Shown: piece after piece, positions 8,612 to 15,031 of the stretch
Numbering within the stretch: the first letter of the stretch is position 1
Layout of the letters: each line of letters opens with the position of its first letter
Origin: Commensalibacter communis
GTDB lineage: Bacteria > Pseudomonadota > Alphaproteobacteria > Acetobacterales > Acetobacteraceae
Length of the DNA stretch: 64,000 nt
NCBI RefSeq assembly: GCF_947179015.1
Contig: NZ_CAMXCM010000001.1
Location: forward strand, 483,387-547,386
Direction of reading: 5' to 3'
Notes under the pieces: generated by a model
Told to the model about the DNA's origin: nothing
The model's database searches: none
What the model saw: only the letters and a program-made list of their open reading frames with translations
Program-made: the position numbers and the translations under genes

Positions 8612-9130
8612 ATGGCACAAAATACAGATAATGTATTAGTTCGAATTGATCTTTGGATATTGGATACGATTTTTCAACCGATTGCCAATCGTCTTCCAGG
8701 CGAGAGGATGAATATTCGCCTTGGTATGAATCTGTTATTAGGATCAGTTATTTTTTCCTTTGCATTTTTATTAATGCCATTGTTCTTTTTCAATGTTGGC
8801 TTCTTTAATTCAACTTATAATTTGATGTCATGCATTGTCGTCATCTGTTTTTATATGTTCGTTTATCGCAATCAAGAAGTAGTCAGAGAAGGATTTATTA
8901 ACCCTTTACGCTACCATCTCTTTGGGATCAGGATTATCTCGATTCCATTCACGTTATATGGTATTTATATTTGGTTGTCTTCGGGAGGAATGGCTGGTCG
9001 ATTTACGATGTTATATTGTATCAGTAATATTTTATCTGTATGTGGGTTATATTTGATTTCTTGTAATATAAATCCACCTAAGAAAAAAGAAGAGCATAAA
9101 GTCGCCTTTGCTGATAATCCTTTTTCTTAA
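8612..9130 (+). CDS. Integral membrane protein of unknown function, four predicted membrane segments
   Basis: A 172-residue protein I do not recognise. After a hydrophilic N-terminus (residues 1-35, including LPGERMNIRLG) there are about four hydrophobic segments, near residues 37-62, 68-86, 103-123 and 130-150. A charged C-terminal tail follows (PPKKKEEHKVAFADNPFS). No catalytic motif is visible. An AAGGAAG ribosome binding site precedes the ATG at 8612. It stands alone between the bfd terminator and the ccm genes, which read the other way. The even base composition argues against recent transfer. Confidence 0.65.
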   Translation: MAQNTDNVLVRIDLWILDTIFQPIANRLPGERMNIRLGMNLLLGSVIFSFAFLLMPLFFFNVGFFNSTYNLMSCIVVICFYMFVYRNQEVVREGFINPLRYHLFGIRIISIPFTLYGIYIWLSSGGMAGRFTMLYCISNILSVCGLYLISCNINPPKKKEEHKVAFADNPFS

Positions 9131-9140
9131 TTATTGAACA

Positions 9141-9171
9141 TGCCCTGATTAAGCTAATAATTGTCAGGGCA
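9141..9171. terminator. Hairpin between membrane protein and ccmI (convergent)
   Basis: An inverted repeat GCCCTGA / TCAGGGC with a 14-16-nt loop lies between two convergent stop codons. T-runs are short on both sides, so it is a plausible but weak bidirectional terminator. Confidence 0.5.
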
Positions 9172-9180
9172 ATTTAGATA

Positions 9181-9918
9181 TTAACGATGAGCTCTTTCAT
9201 ATTCAGCAATGCGTTGTTCGGCTAATTCCCGCCAAGGTATATCTTTGGGAGCGGCTTGCAGCGCTTTGCGGAATAATTGAACACTATCCTCTGAAACTTT
9301 ACCTTCGGTCTGTGTTTGTACTTCGGCAATTTGTGCAGCAAGATTGGGATCAAATTGTTGATTTAATGCTTCTTTCCATGCTTGGCTTGCAGCTATTAAA
9401 TTTCCACGAGAAGCCTCAATTTTTCCTAACAATAAATAACCTTCTATTCTTTTGGGATCTGTCATGGATAAACTGGATAATCGTATTTTCAATTGCTCTA
9501 TATAAGGGGCTACTTTTTGACTCATTTCTTTTTGCTCAACCAGCCGTGGTGCGAGCGGTGCAGCTGGTAAAGAAGGAACACCATTCATCAAGTATAACCC
9601 TATTGCCGCCAATGGAATGCAACATAATCCCAAACCAGTAACGATTACGCTGCCTCTCGATAAGGGCGATTGCGGCATTGACGATTGTATTGAAGAATCT
9701 GTTTTTAATAGTCGTCTTTGGATTTCAAGTTGCGCTTGATTATATTCAGGTTCTAAAATAAGCCCGTTGTTAAGATCATTTTTAATTTCATTTAATTGAG
9801 ATTGATACACTCGCAAAGCAGATTGCTGCGTATTGGTTATTGTTGGGGCTTTGCATAAAGCGATCCAACATGGAACCAAGCAGAGTAAGCTAAAAAGAAT
9901 AATCACTGTCCATAACAT
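9181..9918 (-). CDS. ccmI: Cytochrome c maturation protein CcmI
   Basis: CcmI holds apocytochrome c at the membrane and hands it to the CcmF/CcmH haem lyase. The 245-residue protein begins with a membrane segment (residues 3-25). A cytoplasmic loop with a heptad-like stretch follows (residues 34-75: ALRVYQSQLNEIKNDL and further). A second membrane segment lies near residues 88-110, then a periplasmic part with weak TPR-like helices (LLLGKIEASRGNLIAASQAW). It is shorter than the roughly 400-residue CcmI of some Proteobacteria, so the C-terminal periplasmic domain is reduced. It is last in the block, 6 bases after ccmH. Confidence 0.85.
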   Translation of the reverse strand: MLWTVIILFSLLCLVPCWIALCKAPTITNTQQSALRVYQSQLNEIKNDLNNGLILEPEYNQAQLEIQRRLLKTDSSIQSSMPQSPLSRGSVIVTGLGLCCIPLAAIGLYLMNGVPSLPAAPLAPRLVEQKEMSQKVAPYIEQLKIRLSSLSMTDPKRIEGYLLLGKIEASRGNLIAASQAWKEALNQQFDPNLAAQIAEVQTQTEGKVSEDSVQLFRKALQAAPKDIPWRELAEQRIAEYERAHR

Positions 9919-9924
9919 TGTTGT

Positions 9925-10392
9925 TTACTCTTTCATTAACTCGGAAAGGCGTTTTTGTTCTTCTTTACTCAATGCTTCAGCCTCTATATGTTTGCGTTTG
10001 CGCAAGGTTACAAAAGCGATGATACAGCCTATGCCTAAAGCCAACACAGGCATAAACCATAATAAAGCTGTTGTAAAAGTGAAAGGCGGTTTTAAGCGAA
10101 TAAAATTTCCGTAATGATCCACCATCCATTCCATGACTTGTGAGTCTGTATCTCCTGCAACGATGCGTTGCCTAACAACTTTGCGTAAATCTTTGGCCAG
10201 ATCAGCACTGCTATCCTCGATGCTTTCATTTTGACAAACTAGACATCGTAATTGCGACCCAAGATGCTGAGCTCGTTGCTCTTGTTGGGTGTTTTTTAGC
10301 ATTTCATCGGGACTATCAATACCAAAAGCAAGCATTGGTGCTGATAGGCTGATACAAAAAAGAAAAAAAATCGTAAAGAAACGCATGAGCAT
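9925..10392 (-). CDS. ccmH: Cytochrome c maturation protein CcmH
   Basis: A periplasm-facing, membrane-anchored thiol reductase that prepares the CxxCH motif of apocytochrome c for haem attachment. A signal or anchor peptide covers residues 1-24. The redox motif LRCLVC is at C50-x-x-C53, inside the family signature LRCLVCQNESIEDS. A C-terminal membrane segment follows near residues 106-128. At 155 residues it corresponds to the short, single-domain CcmH (CycL) type, with the TPR part supplied separately by CcmI. Two possible ATG codons lie 6 bases apart (10392 and 10386); I use the outer one. It sits 6 bases after the end of ccmG. Confidence 0.93.
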   Translation of the reverse strand: MLMRFFTIFFLFCISLSAPMLAFGIDSPDEMLKNTQQEQRAQHLGSQLRCLVCQNESIEDSSADLAKDLRKVVRQRIVAGDTDSQVMEWMVDHYGNFIRLKPPFTFTTALLWFMPVLALGIGCIIAFVTLRKRKHIEAEALSKEEQKRLSELMKE

Positions 10393-10398
10393 AGTTCT

Positions 10399-10944
10399 TT
10401 ATTGCAAAAGAGATAAAAGAATTTGCGTAGAAGCGACACTTAGTGGTTTTGGATAATGCCACTTGATGATTCCACCAGGCATAATCAGAAAACTTTCTGG
10501 AACACCTGAAAGTCCCCATTCAATACCAATATTTCCCTCGGGATCTTGACCGATCTTTTGATAAGGGTTGCCATTTCGTTCTAAAAATCCAGATACCGCA
10601 TCAGGCTTATCTTTATAAGCAATCCCCCAAATATCAATATGGCTAGATAATTGCTGTAAAACACCCATTTCTGTTAAACAAGGAATACACCAAGAGGCAA
10701 AAAAGTTAATGAGAATAGGTTTGGTTTGTCGTTGCAACTCTTGTTGATTAAACCCTGCTGATGGGGGTTGGCCTATTAAAGAAAAAGGAGGAATGGGTTT
10801 ATTGATAACTGGGATATTGATTTCTCTGGGATCAAAATTGCCTTTACGTAATCCAGATAGCATTGCCAAAAATCCTCCACCAGCAACAGCGGCAGTGGCA
10901 AAAGGAATGGACCATAATAGACGGCGACGGGTAATGTCCTGCAT
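10399..10944 (-). CDS. ccmG: Thiol:disulfide interchange protein CcmG/DsbE
   Basis: A membrane-tethered periplasmic thioredoxin that keeps apocytochrome c or CcmH reduced during haem attachment. In 181 residues it has an N-terminal anchor (residues 11-30, after an RRR motif). The thioredoxin fold has its active site at FFASWCIPCL, with cysteines at 86 and 89. The conserved loop GVPESFLIMPGG carries the cis-proline region near residue 145. It starts 1 base after the ccmF stop codon, so the two are probably translationally coupled. Confidence 0.94.
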   Translation of the reverse strand: MQDITRRRLLWSIPFATAAVAGGGFLAMLSGLRKGNFDPREINIPVINKPIPPFSLIGQPPSAGFNQQELQRQTKPILINFFASWCIPCLTEMGVLQQLSSHIDIWGIAYKDKPDAVSGFLERNGNPYQKIGQDPEGNIGIEWGLSGVPESFLIMPGGIIKWHYPKPLSVASTQILLSLLQ

Positions 10945-10945
10945 A

Positions 10946-12934
10946 TTAAGCTTCCTTTACTTTTTTGCGTTGGGCAGGGGTGCCTATTCTGAAACGACGA
11001 TCCGTTAAAGTAATAAACCCACCAATTGCCATAATAAATCCACCCATCCAGATCCAAGGTGCCAAGGGATTATAATGTAAACGTAAGACAAATAAAGGGG
11101 TTGATTGTGTGCTGTTTTTACTGTCACCAAGCACTGCATATAAATCAGAGATAAAATTGGTATGAATAGCGACATCCGTTACGACTTGCTTTTGACGGTC
11201 AAAGTAATGACGGGCAGGGAACATCCATGTCACCACTTTTCCGTTTTTAGAAATTTTAATCACTGCCTCTGTGGCAATGAAATTAGCGCCTTGTCGATCT
11301 TCGATATTGGTTAATGTCCAATCATATCCAGCCAGATGTATCGTGGTATTGATGGGAACTTCAACGATTTTTTGCTGACTGGCAGCCATCCCAACGATGC
11401 CAAGGATGGTAATGGCAACACCAATATGAGCCAAATAAGATGCATAAAAAGCGCGAGGTAACCCAATCATTCTTTTCACTGAGTTACCTAATGATGTTTT
11501 AAAAAATGCGATATGTCTGATAAAATCTGAACAGGCACTTAAGATAACCCAGATACTTAATCCTGTTGCAAGTGATGGAAAAATTTGATGTAAATAGATG
11601 AAAGCAATAATGGTGCAGATAATGGATAAACCAGCTGCGATGCTTAATGTCTTAAATGTTTGTTGAATATTTCCTTTTTTAAATGCAATGACAGGGCCAA
11701 TAGCCATGACAAGGAATAAAAAGAGCGCAATTGGGATCAGTGCATTATCAAAAAAAGGTTTACCAACAGATAAAGTCTGTCCGTTGATGAGCTGCACAAA
11801 AGGAGGATAAAGCGTTCCTGTTAATACAACGGCTGCCATCGTACATAATAAGATATTATTTAAAACGATAGAGCCTTCACGTGAAAAGAAAGTGAAAATT
11901 CCAGTTGAGGTCAAATTCGGGGCACGCCATGCAAAGAGTAACAAAGCCCCACCGCTGATTGCGGCTAATAAAAGTAAAATAAAGACACCTCTGGCTGGAT
12001 CAGAAGCAAAAGCATGGACAGAATTTAAAATACCAGAGCGTACTAAGAATGTTCCGCTTAATGACAGGGAAAAAGTCCCAATTGCAAGTAAAATTGTCCA
12101 GATTTTTAATGCTTCTCTTTTTTCCACGACTAAGGCAGAATGTAACAAGGCCGTTCCTGTAAGCCACGGCAGTAAAGACGCATTTTCCACAGGGTCCCAA
12201 AACCAATATCCTCCCCAACCAAGCACATAATAAGACCACCAAGATCCTAAAGCGATCCCACAAGTTAATAACGCCCACGCCAAGACAGTCCAAGGTCGAA
12301 CCCAACGCCCCCATGCGGCATCAACTTTCCCTTCTAGTAATGCAGCAACCGCAAATGCAAATGGGACTGCAAACCCCACATAGCCCATATAAAGAATAGG
12401 AGGATGAAACGCCAACCCTGGGTCTTGTAACAAAGGGTTCATGCCTTGCCCATCTAATGGGGCTGGCCATACGCGTAAAAACGGATTGGAAGTAGTTAGA
12501 CAAAAAAGTTCAAATCCAGCAGCGCTGCCTCCCATAATGGCAATGACTTTAGCACGAAGTGACAAAGGGAGGTGATGACTATAAGCCGAAACAATGGCAC
12601 CAAAAAGGGCAAGAATAAAAGCCCAAAGTAAAATAGACCCTTCGTGATTTCCCCAAACGCCTGTAATTTTGTAAAGTAACGGCTTATCCGCAGCACTATT
12701 TTGCAAAATGTTTAATACAGAAAAATCATCAGTAACAGCAGCTGTAATTAAACATGCAAAAGCCAAAGTCAAAGCCATAAATTGACCCCACGCCAAAGGC
12801 GAAGCCAATGCCATTAAACGGTTATTCTTAACCTTAGCCCCCATTAAGGGGACAATAAATTGCGCCCCAGCAAGACAGCAAGCCAAAGCCAATGTAAAAT
12901 GACCAAATTCTGGGCTAAGTATTTTTGAGATCAC
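10946..12934 (-). CDS. ccmF: Haem lyase CcmF
   Basis: A 662-residue polytopic membrane protein that ligates haem to apocytochrome c together with CcmH and CcmI. Family marks are the tryptophan-rich WWD-type domain in the middle (WGGYWFWDPVENASLLPWL near residue 245), GVWGNHEGSILLW near residue 92 and FHPPILYMGY near residue 176. There are many hydrophobic helices and a periplasmic region near residues 515-620. It is the first gene of the ccmFGHI part. Between it and the preceding ccmE lies a 199-bp gap with hairpins, so it may have its own promoter. Confidence 0.95.
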   Translation of the reverse strand: MISKILSPEFGHFTLALACCLAGAQFIVPLMGAKVKNNRLMALASPLAWGQFMALTLAFACLITAAVTDDFSVLNILQNSAADKPLLYKITGVWGNHEGSILLWAFILALFGAIVSAYSHHLPLSLRAKVIAIMGGSAAGFELFCLTTSNPFLRVWPAPLDGQGMNPLLQDPGLAFHPPILYMGYVGFAVPFAFAVAALLEGKVDAAWGRWVRPWTVLAWALLTCGIALGSWWSYYVLGWGGYWFWDPVENASLLPWLTGTALLHSALVVEKREALKIWTILLAIGTFSLSLSGTFLVRSGILNSVHAFASDPARGVFILLLLAAISGGALLLFAWRAPNLTSTGIFTFFSREGSIVLNNILLCTMAAVVLTGTLYPPFVQLINGQTLSVGKPFFDNALIPIALFLFLVMAIGPVIAFKKGNIQQTFKTLSIAAGLSIICTIIAFIYLHQIFPSLATGLSIWVILSACSDFIRHIAFFKTSLGNSVKRMIGLPRAFYASYLAHIGVAITILGIVGMAASQQKIVEVPINTTIHLAGYDWTLTNIEDRQGANFIATEAVIKISKNGKVVTWMFPARHYFDRQKQVVTDVAIHTNFISDLYAVLGDSKNSTQSTPLFVLRLHYNPLAPWIWMGGFIMAIGGFITLTDRRFRIGTPAQRKKVKEA

Positions 12935-13037
12935 AGCGTTTGTCCAGAGTATATTTTTGAAATAGGCTAGAAATCATTTTTTATTTTCTCTTCTCCAGTA
13001 AAAAGACTTTTGAAAAGCAAAAAAAATTTCTAAATAG

Positions 13038-13111
13038 AGTTAAATATTGTAAATTGTAACCAACCATTACAATGAATTTAACTATTTTACTAAGCAAATA
13101 TTAGCTTAGTA
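13038..13111. other. Two hairpins in the ccmE-ccmF gap
   Basis: Positions 13038-13083 hold an imperfect 15-bp inverted repeat (AGTTAAAT-ATTGTAA against its complement, with a 2-base bulge). Positions 13091-13111 hold a 7-bp stem (ACTAAGC / GCTTAGT). Neither has a clean T-run in the minus direction. They may end or attenuate the ccmCDE message before ccmF, or act as an operator. Confidence 0.45.
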
Positions 13112-13133
13112 ATTGAGATATGTTTGAATATGA

Positions 13134-13628
13134 TTATTTAGGTTGTGTCATATGATCCCACGTTGCTGCATCGGGTGGAGGGCCATATTTAGGATCCCAC
13201 TTGCCGCTTTTGCGTAAAGCATCAGCAACTTCTTTAGGCATATAAGTTTCGTCATGTTTAGCGAGTACTTCACTGGCGGTAAAAATATTGTTTTTGTCCA
13301 ATGTTCCAATGGCAATTACGCTTTGCCCCTCGCGAAATAAATCGGGTAAAATGCCAGTATAATGTACTTCGATAGCCGCTTGCCCGTCAGTGACTTGAAA
13401 TTGGGCGGTGGGGGTTTGGTCTTTGTGTGAATAGTGCAAAGAATTTGCCAAAACCATTCCACCCAGTCGGATCGTCGTTCCTTTTACAGTGGGATGATTA
13501 ATCAACTGTGAAGGGGCTTTGAAGTAAACCAGATTACTTGAAAATGCCGAAAGAATTAAAACGATTGCTATGGCAAAAGAAGCCATTGACCCTAGGATAA
13601 TCCACAATCTTTTTGTTTTACGTTTCAT
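13134..13628 (-). CDS. ccmE: Haem chaperone CcmE
   Basis: CcmE binds haem covalently in the periplasm and carries it from CcmC to CcmF. The 164-residue protein has an N-terminal membrane anchor (residues 8-30) and a beta-rich OB-type domain. The haem-binding motif is HDETYMPKEV, with the covalent haem histidine at H125 and the axial tyrosine at Y129. The C-terminal tail (residues 140-164) is flexible and proline-rich. Its ATG overlaps the stop codon of ccmD (ATGA), showing translational coupling. Confidence 0.95.
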   Translation of the reverse strand: MKRKTKRLWIILGSMASFAIAIVLILSAFSSNLVYFKAPSQLINHPTVKGTTIRLGGMVLANSLHYSHKDQTPTAQFQVTDGQAAIEVHYTGILPDLFREGQSVIAIGTLDKNNIFTASEVLAKHDETYMPKEVADALRKSGKWDPKYGPPPDAATWDHMTQPK

Positions 13629-13762
13629 GGCTGCTGATTATTTTGAATCTGTATAAGTTTTTTTTGAACACGTTTTAATCTTGTCCAAGAATGAAAAGAT
13701 AATATTCCAAGAGAAAGAACGGTAATACCGTAAGCAGCAATAAGATAAGGTAAATGGGTCAT
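13625..13762 (-). CDS. ccmD: Haem exporter small subunit CcmD
   Basis: A 45-residue protein. The translation begins MTHLPYLIAAYGITVLSL, has one membrane segment (residues 4-23), then a basic helix (WTRLKRVQKKL) and a short polar tail. This is the CcmD pattern: a single helix with a conserved tyrosine and a positively charged cytoplasmic end. CcmD helps release haem-loaded CcmE from the CcmC/CcmAB complex. The stop TGA overlaps the ccmE start, and the start lies 12 bases after ccmC. Position and pattern both support the call despite the small size. Confidence 0.88.
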   Translation of the reverse strand: MTHLPYLIAAYGITVLSLGILSFHSWTRLKRVQKKLIQIQNNQQP

Positions 13763-13774
13763 AAGTTAAATGGC

Positions 13775-14530
13775 CTATTCATTTAATAAAAAATGGCGGA
13801 CTTGACGTTCAAGAATAGCAGCACGCAATTGCATACAAACCAAAGCAATAAAGCCCAAAGCAAATCCCATAAAACAGAAAATAAGGGGCCATATCATTGA
13901 AAGGCTCATTGCGGGTGCATGTATTATACTAAATGTGCTGGGTTGATGTAAAGTATGCCACCAATTAACACTAAATTTAATAATAGGTAAATCAAAAACA
14001 CCTACTAAAGCTAAAATTGCTGCTGCTTTATATCCTTTTTGCTGATTATCAAAGGCATGCAATAAGGTAATATGCCCAAGATATAAAAAAAACAAAACCA
14101 AGACAGAGGTTAATCTGGCATCCCATACCCACCAAGTCCCCCACATTGGCTTACCCCACAGAGACCCTGTAATAAGACAAAGTGCGGTAATGACTGCACC
14201 AATGGGACCAATTTCACCAGCTGCCAAATCTGCTAGTGGATGCTTCCAAATTAGAGAGCATAAAGCACATGCAGCCAACGCAAAATATCCTCCACTTGCC
14301 AAAATTGCCATGGGAACATGAATATACATAATTCTGACGCTGTCGCCTTGTTGCCAATCCGCAGGGGAAAAACATAACCCCCAGATCACCCCAATCACAA
14401 GGAAAATGATAGCCGATATTGTAACCCATGATTGTATTTTACTTGCAAAGCGTAAAAATGTTCTTGGGTTAGCAAAACGATGAATATTGAAACTTGATTG
14501 GCTCGGTGGGGAAGATGATGTATTTGTCAT
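13775..14530 (-). CDS. ccmC: Haem-handling protein CcmC
   Basis: CcmC presents haem to CcmE at the periplasmic face. The 251-residue protein has about six membrane helices. The WWD-type signature is near residues 130-142 (WGTWWVWDARLTS). Flanking conserved histidines are seen in IMYIHVPMA and NWWHTLHQPST. It is the first gene of this ccm block; the ABC-transporter genes ccmA and ccmB, which usually precede ccmC, are not present in the window. The start lies 145 bases from the divergent YciI-like gene. Confidence 0.95.
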   Translation of the reverse strand: MTNTSSSPPSQSSFNIHRFANPRTFLRFASKIQSWVTISAIIFLVIGVIWGLCFSPADWQQGDSVRIMYIHVPMAILASGGYFALAACALCSLIWKHPLADLAAGEIGPIGAVITALCLITGSLWGKPMWGTWWVWDARLTSVLVLFFLYLGHITLLHAFDNQQKGYKAAAILALVGVFDLPIIKFSVNWWHTLHQPSTFSIIHAPAMSLSMIWPLIFCFMGFALGFIALVCMQLRAAILERQVRHFLLNE

Positions 14531-14675
14531 TTGGAAGATATTAAATAAAAATAAAGATAATCATACTATTACAAGTGAATGTGTTTTTTTTCAATTTTAA
14601 AAGTAGAAAGATTTATATTACTATGCATAATTAATAAAGTTTTAATTATAATATGATTAGCATTAGGAAACTAAA

Positions 14676-14972
14676 ATGTTATTTGTGATTATGTGTACTG
14701 ATAAACCCGATTGTAATGAATTGAGAATGGCTGTACGTCCGCAGCATCTAGCATATTTGAAAACATATGAAAAATATATTAAAGTTTGCGGTCCTTTACT
14801 AAATAAAGATGAAAAAAGCTGTGGATCTTTGATTATGATCGAGATGGATGACCGAGCAGCAGCAGAAGGATTTGCTGACAGCGATCCATATACAAAAGCT
14901 GGTCTTTTTGAAAGTGTCATTATTAGACCAATGAAAATGATTGCATCAGACGGAAAAATGTTAGCAACATAG
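14676..14972 (+). CDS. YciI-like protein
   Basis: A 98-residue protein of the YciI/dimeric alpha-beta barrel type. It opens with a beta strand (MLFVIMCTDKPD), then HLAYLKTYEKYIKVCGPLL, where the family's conserved histidine sits (RPQHLAYL). The segment FADSDPYTKAGLFESVIIRPM near residues 67-87 matches the typical YciI ending (DPY...AGL...V.I.P). Family members are small cytoplasmic dimers of poorly defined enzymatic role. A good AGGAAAC ribosome binding site precedes the start. The Hint-domain gene begins 59 bases downstream on the same strand with its own ribosome binding site, so they may share a transcript, but a functional link is not shown. Confidence 0.8.
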   Translation: MLFVIMCTDKPDCNELRMAVRPQHLAYLKTYEKYIKVCGPLLNKDEKSCGSLIMIEMDDRAAAEGFADSDPYTKAGLFESVIIRPMKMIASDGKMLAT

Positions 14973-15031
14973 TCGCTTATAAAAGCTAAATATAAAAAAT
15001 CAATTCAATACATATATTAGGTAGAGAATAA

